A DNA stretch of 40,135 bases, taken from Mycobacterium sp. UM_CSW (GTDB lineage: Bacteria > Actinomycetota > Actinomycetes > Mycobacteriales > Mycobacteriaceae). Both the position numbers and the translations under genes were made by a program. Shown here in pieces: positions 25,782 through 34,420 of this stretch. Within the stretch, counting starts at the first letter, position 1. Every line of letters starts with the position of its first letter. The stretch covers positions 1 through 40,135 of the forward strand of contig NZ_AUWQ01000006.1 in assembly GCF_000455205.1 (NCBI RefSeq), given 5' to 3'. The notes under the pieces were generated by a model, which saw only the letters and a program-made list of their open reading frames with translations, was not told where the DNA came from and ran no database searches.

Positions 25782-26539
25782 GCCGAATCCGTTGCCGCCG
25801 TTGCTGTTAGCTCGGTCAGGAGGGCTTCGCGCACACCGAAGTGGACGGTTGCGAACCCGCTGCTGAGTGAGACGTAGCGGGCGTCGACGAAGCCCGATTC
25901 CCGCATTGCCTTGGCCAGCCCCTCCCGGGACAGCCAGGTGCGGATCGAATCGGATGTGTAGTGATGGGCGTCGCGGTGCCAGGCCACGGCCCAGCCCAGC
26001 GCCGGCATCAGCGCGAAGTAGAGCGCGTCGTGCAGGAGCGTCAGCACCTTCGAGTTCGGCTTGCTGAAGTCGAGGACCATCAACCGGCCGCCCGGCCGCA
26101 GGACGCGCCGGAATTCGCGCAGCGCCCGGCCGCGGTCCGCGACGTTGCGCAGCCCGAAGCTGATCGTGACCACGTCGAACGACGCGTCCGGGAACGGCAG
26201 GTCCATGGCGTCTGCCTCTTCAAATTCGACGCCGCCGAGGTGTCGGCCCCGCGCGACCGCAAGCATCGCCGCGCAGGAGTCGACCCCGACGACCTTGCCC
26301 TCCGGCCCGACGGCCGCCTCCTCCAGGAAGGCCAGGTCACCGGTCCCGGTCGCGACGTCCAGCACCCGTTCGCCCGGCCGCAGGGCACACAGCTCCATGG
26401 CTTGTCGCTTCCACAAGCGATGAAGGCCGAGGGTCCACAGATCGGTCATCACGTTGTAGCGCGAAGCCAGCGCGGAAAACAGCTCCTTGACGTAGCTGCT
26501 CTTGGCCTCATCGGACTCGTTCCACCGCCGGGTGATCAT
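25778..26539 (-). CDS. UbiE/MenG-like SAM-dependent methyltransferase
   Basis: A protein of 253 residues in the UbiE/COQ5 family. It begins [28 protein letters not shown], has SAM motif [13 protein letters not shown] (about 59-70), then [29 protein letters not shown] and [13 protein letters not shown]. These are the marks of demethylmenaquinone methyltransferase. MenG (Rv0558) normally lies elsewhere in mycobacteria, so this is probably a paralogue acting on another quinone-like or lipid acceptor. Its stop codon and that of the convergent PPE gene share the CTAG at 25778-25781. Confidence 0.88.
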   Translation of the reverse strand: MITRRWNESDEAKSSYVKELFSALASRYNVMTDLWTLGLHRLWKRQAMELCALRPGERVLDVATGTGDLAFLEEAAVGPEGKVVGVDSCAAMLAVARGRHLGGVEFEEADAMDLPFPDASFDVVTISFGLRNVADRGRALREFRRVLRPGGRLMVLDFSKPNSKVLTLLHDALYFALMPALGWAVAWHRDAHHYTSDSIRTWLSREGLAKAMRESGFVDARYVSLSSGFATVHFGVREALLTELTATAATDSA

Positions 26540-26681
26540 CGGATCTGCGCACCCCTTCCGATCGAGGTCGGGTTCATTCTCCCTCGGCGATCGGCGTTGC
26601 CGGCGCCATCATGCTTGTCTAACATGTGTTGAATAGGCTTGACTACTGGTAGGAGCCAGCCACGACCCGAAGGCATCCGCC

Positions 26682-26885
26682 ATGCTGCACTTACTGCCCA
26701 AATTCCACGCGCAATCCGAATCTCCGGCGTCGGACGCCGGGCCCCATCACCACTGGCCGGGCGCGGCGGTAATCGCGGCGATCGGGCACATTCACGTCGA
26801 GCTGCCCGAGCCGCGGACCTACCCGCTGCATGAGCGCCGTTTTCTCGAGGACGAGCTGATGTCCCGCCTCATGGAGCACCTTTGA
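26682..26885 (+). CDS. Small hypothetical protein
   Basis: A protein of 67 residues, MLHLLPKFHAQSESPASD..., with a His-rich stretch (GPHHHW), a hydrophobic AAVIAAIGHI and a charged C-terminal helix (ERRFLEDELMSRLMEHL). Third-position GC is high in its second half, supporting coding. There is no strong ribosome-binding site before the ATG. It lies alone between the methyltransferase and PE genes. I do not recognise it. Confidence 0.45.
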   Translation: MLHLLPKFHAQSESPASDAGPHHHWPGAAVIAAIGHIHVELPEPRTYPLHERRFLEDELMSRLMEHL

Positions 26886-27126
26886 CGGGTGCCATCCCAC
26901 GGCGGCCGCGGGCGCGACCGGCCTCCGATGACGAATCCTTACGTGCGGTAACCATTTTCGACGACGGGCCGCTTCAGCGGCTCCGCCTGTCCCAATGCAA
27001 ACCGCAACAGCCGTCTAGGTCCTGACGCCGGGGTGAATGTTTGGTTGAAACGCCCACTGCCCGGGTGCGACGGCGATAAAGTGCCGTCCGCCGGGGGGAT
27101 TGTTGATATCGAGCAGGAGCACAACG

Positions 27127-28605
27127 ATGTCCTATCTGGTGGCGGCCCCGGAGTTTCTCGCGTCGGCGGCAACGGATCTGTCCAACATCGGTTCGGCCCT
27201 CACCGCCGCCAACGCGACGGCCGCTGCCCCCACTAGCGGGGTGCTGGCAGCGGCCGAGGATGAGGTGTCGGCGGCCATAGCGGCGCTGTTCTCCGCCCAC
27301 GGCCAGGGCTTTCAGACAGTGAGCGCCCAGGCGGCGGCGTTCCACGCCCAGTTCGCGCAGGCCCTGAACGGGTCCGGGATCACCTACGCCATGGCCGAGG
27401 CGACGAATGCCGCGCCGTTGCAGGCGCTGCAGCAAGGCCTGGTGGCTGCCGCCCCAACCTTCGACCTGGGTCTGGGTAACCGGGGCACCAACAATGTGGG
27501 CAACGGAAACACCGGCAACTCCAACCTCGGCACCGGGAACACCGGCGACAGGAACATCGGCGGCGGGAACGGCAACGCTCTGCACCCCAGCGTTGGCAAC
27601 GTCGGCAGCGGAAACACCGGCAACCTCAACTTCGGCAGCGGCAACACCGGCAGCCTCAACGTCGGCTTCGGGAACACCAACTCCGACTTCACAACGCCAC
27701 CGGGTAGCCCGTTGAGCAACATAGGGTTTGGGAACACCGGCAACGCCAACTGGGGAATCGGAAACAACGGCAACTCCAACGTCGGCGCCGGGAACAACGG
27801 CTTCGGCAACACGGGCGCCGGCAACACTGGCAACGCCAACATCGGCCTCGGGCTCACCGGCGACAACGAGATCGGCGTGGGCGATACCTACTACAACTAC
27901 GTGACCGGCCAGTTCCACCTCGGCGGGCTGAACTCGGGCAGCGGCAACATCGGCATCGGGAACTCCGGTACCGGCAATATTGGTTTCTTCAACTCCGGTA
28001 ACGGCAACATCGGCATCCTCAACGCCGCCGTCAATGTGCCGGGCGCCCATGGCAACTTCGGCATCGGGAACTCTGGCGTGGGGAACGTCGGGTTTGGGAA
28101 CTCGGGCACGGCCAACTTCGGATTCGCCAACTCGGGAGCGCTGAACACCGGGTTCTTCAACTCAGGTCAGTTGGACACCGGCTTCGGTAACGCGGGCGGC
28201 ACCCTGGACACGGGCGGCAACACGGGTTTCTGGAACTCGGGCACCACGAACACCGGATGGGGGAATTCGGGCAACGTCAACACGGGCATCTGGAATTCGG
28301 GCAACGTCAACACCGGCCTCGGGCTGACCGGTGACAGCGGCCAGACCACATCGGGCTTCGGCAACACCGGCTTCGACGTTTCGGGCTTTGGCAACACGGC
28401 TAGTGGCGGCACCACAGCCGACGGCTTCATGTCGGGATTTGGAAACAGGGCCTACGGCAGCACCGTGAATGCCTTCGTCTCGGGCTTCTTCAACGCCGGC
28501 GTCCCGAGCGCCCTGAACCCGGGCATATCCGGTCAGGTGTCGGGCCTGTTGAACACCGGCAATCTAATCGCGGGCTTCTTTGGCCTGAGCAACTTCTTCA
28601 AGTAG
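27127..28605 (+). CDS. PE-domain protein with MPTR-type pentapeptide repeats
   Basis: A protein of 492 residues. Residues 1-95 are a clear PE domain ([19 protein letters not shown]..., P8-E9, and the T7SS signal YAMAE at 87-91). From about residue 115 to 480 the protein is built of NxGxGN / NTGNxNxG pentapeptide repeats, the MPTR pattern normally attached to PPE domains; these fold as a right-handed beta-helix. There is no PGRS (GGAGGX) sequence. The ATG at 27127 follows CAGGAGC. It should be exported through an ESX system. The hybrid architecture is the odd feature, since PE normally pairs with PGRS. Confidence 0.92.
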   Translation: MSYLVAAPEFLASAATDLSNIGSALTAANATAAAPTSGVLAAAEDEVSAAIAALFSAHGQGFQTVSAQAAAFHAQFAQALNGSGITYAMAEATNAAPLQALQQGLVAAAPTFDLGLGNRGTNNVGNGNTGNSNLGTGNTGDRNIGGGNGNALHPSVGNVGSGNTGNLNFGSGNTGSLNVGFGNTNSDFTTPPGSPLSNIGFGNTGNANWGIGNNGNSNVGAGNNGFGNTGAGNTGNANIGLGLTGDNEIGVGDTYYNYVTGQFHLGGLNSGSGNIGIGNSGTGNIGFFNSGNGNIGILNAAVNVPGAHGNFGIGNSGVGNVGFGNSGTANFGFANSGALNTGFFNSGQLDTGFGNAGGTLDTGGNTGFWNSGTTNTGWGNSGNVNTGIWNSGNVNTGLGLTGDSGQTTSGFGNTGFDVSGFGNTASGGTTADGFMSGFGNRAYGSTVNAFVSGFFNAGVPSALNPGISGQVSGLLNTGNLIAGFFGLSNFFK

Positions 28606-28623
28606 CGCGCGGCGGCGCGGTCC

Positions 28624-29082
28624 TCAGACCCAGGCGGACGCGTCGAAAACCCAGCTGGTGTCGGCGCTCGCCAAGTTCTCGAAGTGGTTGGGTGGTGCGA
28701 AGCCGACCAGGCTTTGCATGTCCCAGTAGTCCTTCCACACGGTGATCTTGCCGTCCTCGACCTTGTGGACGGTGACGAACCTGAGCACGCCCCGCTCGCC
28801 CGACGCGAAAGTCCAAGTCTCCGAATGCTCGTAGATGACGTCGGAGCCGTTGGACACCAGCACGCCGTCGTGGTTCTCGTAGCCCGCCAGCGGCTCGAGC
28901 CCGATCTTGAGCCGTTTCACGATGTCGTCCGGGCCGCGCGCCGCCAACGCGGGCACCGGCATGTCGACGTAGAGACAGTCGTCGCTCAGGAACGTCTTGA
29001 CCGCATCCCAGTCTCGCCGCGACAGTGCCTGCCACATCCCGACCACGACGTCCTGGACCGCGGCCTCAGAAACTTCCGTCAT
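28624..29082 (-). CDS. NTF2-like protein (limonene-epoxide-hydrolase / SnoaL type)
   Basis: A protein of 152 residues in the cone-shaped NTF2 fold. It begins AAVQDVVVGMWQALSRRDWDAVKTFLSDDC and has a core RFVTVHKVEDGKITVWKDYWDMQ that resembles the active-site strands of limonene-1,2-epoxide hydrolases (Arg and Asp positions present). It may open an epoxide or bind a small hydrophobic compound. It diverges from the dienelactone-hydrolase-like gene across 63 bp. The reaction is not proven by sequence. Confidence 0.82.
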   Translation of the reverse strand: MTEVSEAAVQDVVVGMWQALSRRDWDAVKTFLSDDCLYVDMPVPALAARGPDDIVKRLKIGLEPLAGYENHDGVLVSNGSDVIYEHSETWTFASGERGVLRFVTVHKVEDGKITVWKDYWDMQSLVGFAPPNHFENLASADTSWVFDASAWV

Positions 29083-29132
29083 AGCGGCAAATAAACCGGG
29101 TTACCGGACACGTGTCAACCATCGGCTTTGGG

Positions 29133-29138
29133 CATACT
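29133..29138 (+). promoter_or_regulatory. -10 box for leaderless hydrolase transcript
   Basis: CATACT within GGCTTTGGGCATACTCGCC ends 7 nt before the GTG at 29146. A closely similar sequence precedes the truncated copy at 30475, so the promoter was duplicated with the gene. Confidence 0.5.
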
Positions 29139-29145
29139 CGCCAGG

Positions 29146-30054
29146 GTGACCACGCTGCGCCGCTACTTAGCGGAGGAGATCGCGACCGACCACGTCGACG
29201 GCCTGGTGACCCGCCGCGAAACCCTGCGGCGCCTGGCCCTGCTCGGTCTTGGGACCGCGGCCGCCGGCGAGCTCATCTCGGCCTGCTCCGCGAAAAACCC
29301 TGCGGGAGCGCCCAGGTCCGCGCCCGAAAGTTCAACCGGCTCAGCGCAACCACCCGGCGCGGCCAACACGCGGCCGACCACGCCGATCACCTGGGCCGGG
29401 CCCGAGGGGCAGCTGCAGGGGGCGTGGGCCCAGGCCGCCGATTCCAAGGGGTGCGTCCTGGTCATTCACGAGAACAAGGGCCTGACCGACTGGGTGCGCT
29501 CGGTGGCCGGGCGGCTCGCCGGGGCCGGCTATTCGGCGCTCGCCATCGACCTGTTGTCGGAGGAGGGCGGCACCGCCGCCTTCCAGGACCCGGCGCAGGC
29601 CACCGCAGCGTTGGGCGGCATCCCCCCGGAACGGTTCACCCGCGACCTGAATTCCGGTGTCGCGGAACTGAAGCGGCGCGCCCCCGGCCAGAAGGTTGGC
29701 GTGGTGGGGTTCTGCTTCGGTGGGGGATTGGTGTGGCAACTGCTGGCCTCCGGCGTGCCGGGGGTGTCGGCCGCGGTCCCGTTCTACGGGCCGTTGCCGG
29801 CCAACCCGGACTTCGCCGGATCCAGGGCCGCCGTGCTGGCGATCTACGGAGCTCTGGACGCGCGGGTCACCGGGACACAGGCCGCCGCGAAAGCCGCGCT
29901 CGACCGCGCCGGGTTGGTCAACGAGATCGTCGTCGAGCCCGGCGCGGACCATGCCTTCCTCAACGACACCGGTCCGCGCTACAACGCCACCGCCGCGCCC
30001 GACGCGTGGCAGCGGCTGCTCGATTGGTTCGGCCGCTACCTGGCCGGACAATGA
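29146..30054 (+). CDS. Tat-exported lipoprotein, dienelactone-hydrolase family
   Basis: A protein of 302 residues. About 20 residues (including EEIATDHVDGLV) precede a twin-arginine signal TRRETLR (22-28) and a lipobox LISAC with C47, so it is predicted to be a surface-anchored lipoprotein. The alpha/beta-hydrolase body has the DLH nucleophile C190 (GFCFGGG), D238 and H269 (GADHAF), plus the HEN motif (E109). It probably hydrolyses a lactone or ester outside the membrane. The GTG start fits a leaderless promoter. The stop overlaps the next gene by 4 bp. A truncated paralogue lies 0.4 kb downstream. Confidence 0.9.
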   Translation: MTTLRRYLAEEIATDHVDGLVTRRETLRRLALLGLGTAAAGELISACSAKNPAGAPRSAPESSTGSAQPPGAANTRPTTPITWAGPEGQLQGAWAQAADSKGCVLVIHENKGLTDWVRSVAGRLAGAGYSALAIDLLSEEGGTAAFQDPAQATAALGGIPPERFTRDLNSGVAELKRRAPGQKVGVVGFCFGGGLVWQLLASGVPGVSAAVPFYGPLPANPDFAGSRAAVLAIYGALDARVTGTQAAAKAALDRAGLVNEIVVEPGADHAFLNDTGPRYNATAAPDAWQRLLDWFGRYLAGQ

Positions 30055-30413
30055 GCCGCCGCTCGATGAGCACGCGGGCCAAGGTGCTGATCGGGATCGC
30101 GCTGGTCGGAATGCTGGCCGGCGCGGGCGGGGCGCTCGCCCGCGGGTTCTGGGGGACCAGCGAGGATTGCCATGACTGGGTGAACACCCACGGCTACGAA
30201 TTGGTGCGCAACGACTGGTGGGCCAAGACCCATGGCTGCGTCGCCAGGACACCCACCGGCGCCGAGGTCGCCCACGACGAGGACTTCCGCAACAAGGCGA
30301 TCGGATGGGCTTGGCAGTTCGGCATTTTCGCGGCCGGCACGTTGCCCGCGGTGATCATCGTCGCGTCGGGTGCGCTTCGCTGGCGAAGCGGCCTCGCGGG
30401 CGAGGACCCCTAA
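30051..30413 (+). CDS. Small membrane protein
   Basis: A protein of 120 residues with two predicted membrane segments: VLIGIALVGMLAGAGGALA (about 12-30) and FGIFAAGTLPAVIIVASGAL (about 90-109). The loop between them carries two Cys (EDCHDW and THGCVA), so it may be extracytoplasmic with a disulfide. The start is coupled to the hydrolase stop (ATGA); an in-frame ATG at 30066 is an alternative. I do not recognise a family. Confidence 0.75.
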   Translation: MSRRSMSTRAKVLIGIALVGMLAGAGGALARGFWGTSEDCHDWVNTHGYELVRNDWWAKTHGCVARTPTGAEVAHDEDFRNKAIGWAWQFGIFAAGTLPAVIIVASGALRWRSGLAGEDP

Positions 30414-30462
30414 CCGGTGGACCAACCGTGCACAAATCCCGCTGTTGGCTGCGGCTTTGCCG

Positions 30463-30468
30463 CATACT
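30463..30468 (+). promoter_or_regulatory. Duplicated -10 box before the hydrolase remnant
   Basis: CATACT in GGCTTTGCCGCATACTTGC ends 6 nt before the GTG at 30475 and aligns with the promoter of the full-length gene at 29133-29138. Confidence 0.45.
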
Positions 30469-30474
30469 TGCGTC

Positions 30475-30657
30475 GTGACATCGCAGCGCGATACCTCCGA
30501 GGAGATCGGGGCCGATCCGGTCGACGGCCTGCTGACCCGGCGCGAAGCCATCCGAAGGCTGACGCTCGTCGCCGTGACGGCGGCCCCCACCACGCTCATC
30601 GCGGCCTGTTCCGGCAACAGGAGCTGGCCCGGCCGGCGGCGGCGGCGCCGCCGCTAG
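30475..30657 (+). pseudogene. Truncated paralogue of the Tat-lipoprotein hydrolase (signal region only)
   Basis: A frame of 60 residues that parallels the N-terminus of the 29146 gene: EEIGADPVDGLLTRREAIRR against EEIATDHVDGLVTRRETLRR, with a lipobox LIAAC (C45). After SGNRSWPG it runs into seven Arg codons and stops; the catalytic hydrolase domain is missing. The next 59 bp lead straight into the cyp140-like gene. It is best read as a remnant of a tandem duplication whose body was deleted, though a short lipopeptide could still be made. Confidence 0.7.
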
Positions 30658-30716
30658 CCCACTGCTCGAATCGTGGCGACCCGCAGCGCCCGGCTTCGCC
30701 GCGCTTGCGATCGCCA

Positions 30717-32042
30717 CTAGGCGTCCACCTGCGCCATCGACCGTGCCGGCCCAAGGACCACCGGCAGCGTCGACCAACCGCGCAGCACCCGCGTGTCCCG
30801 CCGACTTCCGGTGCCGGCCGCCCGCACTTCCGGAAAACGGTCGAAGAACGTCCGCAGCCCGACTTCCCCCTCGGCACGCGCCAGCGCGGCCCCCAGGCAG
30901 AAGTGGCGTCCCCCGGAGAACGCGAGATGCCTTCCGGCATTTGGTCTTTCGATGTCGAAGCGGTCGGGGTCGGGGAACACTGACGGATCCCGGTTGGCGG
31001 CGGCCAGGTATATCACCACCAACTCGTCGCGTTTGATCCGCATGCCGGCCACGTCGACGTCGCGCAGCGCCACCCGCGCGGTGAGCTGCACCGGCGAGTC
31101 GAGGCGCAGGATCTCCTCAACTGCGTTGGGCCACAACTCGGGTCGGCGACGCAACGTGTCCAGATGCTCGGGTGTGTCCAGCAGCATCCGGATTCCGTTG
31201 CCCAGCAGGTTCACCGTGGTCTCGAAGCCCGCGGCCAACACCAGGCCGGCGATGCCCTGAAGTTCGTCGGGGTCGAGATGCGTTTCGGCGGAGCCACTTT
31301 CGGCGGTTTGGATCAGCTGGCTCATCAGGTTGTCACTGGGGGCGCGCCGCAGCTCGCGCAGGTGATCGGCGAGCCAGGCGTTGAACCCGACGATCCCCTT
31401 CTGCACGGTGCGGTATTGCCACCAGGGCAGGCCGATGTCCAGGCTCGGCGCGGCGAGTTCGCCGAATTCCAGGACCCGGGGCCGGTCTCGCTCGGGGACT
31501 CCCAAGATGTCGCTGATGATCGCGACGGGGAGCTGCGAGCAGTATCGCCCGACGATGTCGACCACCCCGGGCTCGCCGGTCAGCCGATCCAACAGGTCGG
31601 TCGCGGTGTGCTCGACGTTGTCGCGCAGTGCGGCGACCGCCCTGGGCGTGAACACGGCCGACACCGTCTTGCGGTAGCGCGTGTGGTCCGGCGGCTCGAC
31701 GGCCAGCAACGACGGCGCGCGCAGCGGATGCAGGAGATCGTCGTCGTTGGTGCGGCGTTCCACCCAACGCAGCGGCGCCGGCAGGTTCGAGCCCATGTTC
31801 ACCACGCGGAAGTCGTCGGACCGCAGCAGCTCGTGGGCAAGGGCATGGTCGGTGGTCAGGTAGTTCACCCGGCCCTTCACCAGCGGCCCCTGGGCGCGCA
31901 GTTGCTCGTAAAACGGAACCGGGTCGTTGGCGATCGTCGGGTCGGCGATCAACCTGGACTGAAGGTCGCCCCGCCGCATGCCGATCGCCGCGACGCCCCG
32001 GATGAACCCGTGCATCACGAGCCAGTGCAATCTCTCCTTCAC
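30717..32042 (-). CDS. cyp140: Cytochrome P450, CYP140 family
   Basis: A protein of 441 residues with P450 hallmarks: I-helix AGFETT (271-276), the ExxR pair E310/R313, and haem-binding loop FSGGRHFCLG with Cys382 as thiolate ligand. No membrane anchor is evident. Position beside the lppE-like gene matches cyp140 (Rv1880c). The GTG (32040-32042) follows GGAGG. Substrate is unknown; partner ferredoxin and reductase are not encoded nearby. It is probably the distal gene of the leftward Rv1883c-Rv1882c-lppE-cyp140 cluster. Confidence 0.94.
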   Translation of the reverse strand: MKERLHWLVMHGFIRGVAAIGMRRGDLQSRLIADPTIANDPVPFYEQLRAQGPLVKGRVNYLTTDHALAHELLRSDDFRVVNMGSNLPAPLRWVERRTNDDDLLHPLRAPSLLAVEPPDHTRYRKTVSAVFTPRAVAALRDNVEHTATDLLDRLTGEPGVVDIVGRYCSQLPVAIISDILGVPERDRPRVLEFGELAAPSLDIGLPWWQYRTVQKGIVGFNAWLADHLRELRRAPSDNLMSQLIQTAESGSAETHLDPDELQGIAGLVLAAGFETTVNLLGNGIRMLLDTPEHLDTLRRRPELWPNAVEEILRLDSPVQLTARVALRDVDVAGMRIKRDELVVIYLAAANRDPSVFPDPDRFDIERPNAGRHLAFSGGRHFCLGAALARAEGEVGLRTFFDRFPEVRAAGTGSRRDTRVLRGWSTLPVVLGPARSMAQVDA

Positions 32043-32100
32043 GGGGCCTCCATAGCCTCGGGTGGTCTGGACCCAGCCTAGGCGGAATTCGCGTGCCCGC

Positions 32101-32520
32101 TCAGCACTCGGCGATGATCTTGAAGTCGGTGGTCACCGTCTTGTTGGGGTCGCTGCTGCTGATGCCGTATGCGCTGCCGGTGATGGTGTAGGCGTTGTTG
32201 GTGAGGTCGGCGTGCGCGTCTCCGACCCCGCCCTGCCAGAAGCTACCGGTGAACCCGCCGAAGTTGCGGATCTTCACCCACTGCGGGATGGCCCGGTAGC
32301 CGCTGAGCATCACCACCGCCTCGACATGCGCATCGTGATCGGCGATGTCGAGGGTCCGATAGGACTGGGTCTGGTGGCACGCGGCAGGACGCGTCGTCTG
32401 GGTGGCGCCCCCGACGGTCACCCGGGCGGCTTTGCGGGGCACCGTCTGCGGCTGCCCGCAACCCGCCACACCGGCCCCCGCGATCAGCACCAAAACGGCT
32501 GCGATCCAACGGTTTCGCAC
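32101..32520 (-). CDS. lppE: Lipoprotein LppE (LpqH-like family)
   Basis: A protein of 139 residues with a lipoprotein signal peptide ending VAGC (C21 lipidated). The mature domain has the LpqH/19-kDa-type pattern of short beta strands: HVEAVVMLSGYRAIPQWVKI, GGFTGSFWQGG, NAYTITGSAYG and a C-terminal FKIIAEC, with C48 and C139 as a probable disulfide. It starts with GTG at 32518-32520 and lies 13 bp after the SDR gene. It is surface exposed. LpqH-like lipoproteins are TLR2 ligands, but the role of LppE is unknown. Confidence 0.9.
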   Translation of the reverse strand: MRNRWIAAVLVLIAGAGVAGCGQPQTVPRKAARVTVGGATQTTRPAACHQTQSYRTLDIADHDAHVEAVVMLSGYRAIPQWVKIRNFGGFTGSFWQGGVGDAHADLTNNAYTITGSAYGISSSDPNKTVTTDFKIIAEC

Positions 32521-32533
32521 CCTGCCATCCCCC

Positions 32534-33367
32534 TCACTGCTGCTTCGGCATCAGCGCCGGCAGGGCCTTGACGATGCGGCCCCGCACCAACTCCGGACTC
32601 AGACCCTTGAGCAGGTCAATCACGCGAATACTCTTGGGCACGTACCAATGCAGCCGCTTCGGGTTGTGATAGGCCTGCCAGGCCGCCTCCGCGACGCTGC
32701 TCGCCGGCATCAGCCGCATCATGCCCTTCTTCGGCGCACTGGCGCGGACGTCCTCGCCGGACATCGCCCGCCCGCCGTCGTCCGAGTGGTTGGTGGTCGT
32801 GGTGAGGATGGCGGTGTCGATCAGACCCGGCAACACGTCGGCCACGCGCACCCCGTGCCGTTGCCATTCCACGCTGAGTGCCTCGGTCAACCCTTTGACC
32901 GCGTGCTTGGTCGACGAGTAGACCGCTATGCGCGGCATCCCGTAGGTGCCCGCGGACGACGACGTCGAGAACATCAGGCTGCCGGGGCGCTTCTTCAGGT
33001 AGGGCAGCGCGACGTAAGCGCCGGTCAGCACCGCCTTGTAGTTCACCTCGACGACGCGCATCGCGGCCTCGTACGGCACGTCCTCGAACCAGCCCGATTC
33101 GCCGATGCCGGCGTTGTTCCACATCATGTCGAGCCCGCCGTCGGGGTTGCCGGCGCAGAAGTCGGCCAGCGCAGCCTCGAACGCGGCCTTATCCGTGACG
33201 TCGACGGCACGCGTCCACAGCCGGTCATCACCCAGCTCTCCCCGCAGCGTCGTCAGGCCGGCCTCGTTGCGGTCCACCGCTCCGACGCGCCAGCCGTTGG
33301 CGTGGAAAAGCTTCGTTCCCTCGCGGCCCATGCCGCTGCCCGCGCCGGTGATGAAGACCGATTTCAC
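32534..33367 (-). CDS. Short-chain dehydrogenase/reductase (Rv1882c-like)
   Basis: A protein of 277 residues, classical SDR. NAD(P) loop TGAGSGMG (7-14), structural NNAG (84-87), catalytic Y150 and K154 (YSSTK) with S137 preceding. The C-terminal 40 residues (SIRVIDLLKGLSPELVRGRI) extend beyond the Rossmann domain and are amphipathic. The GTG start at 33365-33367 is 6 bp after the upstream SRPBCC gene. It is a cytoplasmic oxidoreductase of unknown alcohol/ketone substrate. The gene order matches M. tuberculosis. Confidence 0.92.
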   Translation of the reverse strand: MKSVFITGAGSGMGREGTKLFHANGWRVGAVDRNEAGLTTLRGELGDDRLWTRAVDVTDKAAFEAALADFCAGNPDGGLDMMWNNAGIGESGWFEDVPYEAAMRVVEVNYKAVLTGAYVALPYLKKRPGSLMFSTSSSAGTYGMPRIAVYSSTKHAVKGLTEALSVEWQRHGVRVADVLPGLIDTAILTTTTNHSDDGGRAMSGEDVRASAPKKGMMRLMPASSVAEAAWQAYHNPKRLHWYVPKSIRVIDLLKGLSPELVRGRIVKALPALMPKQQ

Positions 33368-33373
33368 GCCGAG

Positions 33374-33829
33374 TCAGCCCGCCTCGACCACGTCTTTGAT
33401 CCGGTTGAGGGTCTTGGTCATATCGCGGATGTTGCGTCGCCTGCGCAGGAATCCGCCCAACAACCAGTAGATGCCCAGCCACGGCGCGGGATTGAGCCGA
33501 AACGACTCGGTCACGTCGGTGCCGCCGCCGCTGGGCGCCAACCGGTAGTGCCAGTTGTTCACGGCCCGGTCGCCGAGCATTACCGCGAACCCGAATTCGC
33601 GGCCGGGCTCGCATGCGGTGACCTTGCACGTCGTCCAGTAGACCGGTCCCATCTCGTTTCGCTTGACATGGCCGCGAAACTGGGCGCCGAGCGCGGGGCC
33701 GGTCGCGTCGCCCAGCCACTCCGCCTCGAACACCTCCGGGGAGAACCGTCCCGTGTTGCGAACCTCCGCAATGAGATCCCAGATCTTGTCCGCGGGCGCC
33801 GCCATGTGAACAGTCGCCGAACCTTCCAT
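33374..33829 (-). CDS. SRPBCC family protein (Rv1883c-like)
   Basis: A protein of 151 residues, START-like ligand-binding fold: GSATVHMAAPADKIWDLIAEVRNTGRFSP, then the strand segment ALGAQFRGHVKRNEMGPVYW and a C-terminal helix MTKTLNRIKDVVEA. A TTG at 33841 is an alternative start giving 155 residues; the ATG at 33829 is preferred. It is coupled to the SDR gene. It may present a hydrophobic ligand to the SDR or P450, which is inference from the cluster. Confidence 0.88.
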   Translation of the reverse strand: MEGSATVHMAAPADKIWDLIAEVRNTGRFSPEVFEAEWLGDATGPALGAQFRGHVKRNEMGPVYWTTCKVTACEPGREFGFAVMLGDRAVNNWHYRLAPSGGGTDVTESFRLNPAPWLGIYWLLGGFLRRRRNIRDMTKTLNRIKDVVEAG

Positions 33830-33878
33830 GCGCTGATCCAAACACAGCTTCGCCCCGGCTCATAGGGCGCAATATTCG

Positions 33879-34298
33879 TCAGTGCGGGACGGCCGCCTGG
33901 ATAAGCCCGTTGATGATCTGTTTGATGCCCTGCGCGGGGTGCGTGTACATCGCGATCGGCAGGCCGGACGCCGAGCCGCACTTCGGCCACGGGTCGAGTC
34001 CGTCTTGCGCGAAAACCCGGTTGGCGACGGCGATCTGCTCTTCCCTGGACGCGGCCGCCGGATTGCCGACGCCGCCGTACTGGACCCAGGTGCCCGGCTT
34101 GAATTGCAGCCCACCGTATTCCCCGTTGCCGGTGTTGGCGTGCCAGTTGCCGCCGGATTCGCACTGGGCGACCGCGTCCCAGTTGGGGGCGCCGGGAGCG
34201 GCGCCTGCGACGCCGGAGGAACTCAGCGATGCTGCAACGAACCCGCCGATGATGGCGGACGTGATGAGAGGCTTGCAGAGTTTTCTCATGCCAGGCAT
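33879..34298 (-). CDS. rpfC: Resuscitation-promoting factor RpfC
   Basis: A protein of 139 residues with an export signal ([20 protein letters not shown]..., cleavage near AGAAPGA) and a single Rpf domain: [20 protein letters not shown] with catalytic E47, then [13 protein letters not shown], and a C46-C107 disulfide pair. Rpf proteins are lysozyme-like muralytic enzymes that help dormant cells resume growth. No other domain follows, as in RpfC; the start at 34298 or at the ATG four codons in gives a shorter leader than my recollection of H37Rv RpfC. Upstream is an AT-rich 122-bp gap. Confidence 0.95.
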   Translation of the reverse strand: MPGMRKLCKPLITSAIIGGFVAASLSSSGVAGAAPGAPNWDAVAQCESGGNWHANTGNGEYGGLQFKPGTWVQYGGVGNPAAASREEQIAVANRVFAQDGLDPWPKCGSASGLPIAMYTHPAQGIKQIINGLIQAAVPH

Positions 34299-34420
34299 TT
34301 CGCGGGGCGTGTCCGAAGCGTTACCGATTCGAAAAGGTGGCGAGATAAGCCGTCTAGCAGCGCAATTGGGCCCCTGAGCAGCGAAATCAGAGCTTTAGAG
34401 AATGGTGAGAATTAAATAAA

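Noticed and set aside
27470-28600. Repetitive DNA that could be taken for a CRISPR or MIRU array
   Set aside because: The repeats are codon-phased, degenerate and encode NxGxGN pentapeptides within one open frame; there are no constant-length spacers.
23020-28605. The PE and PPE genes as a full ESX secretion locus
   Set aside because: No EccB, EccC, EccD, mycosin or Esx genes are present; these are substrates only.
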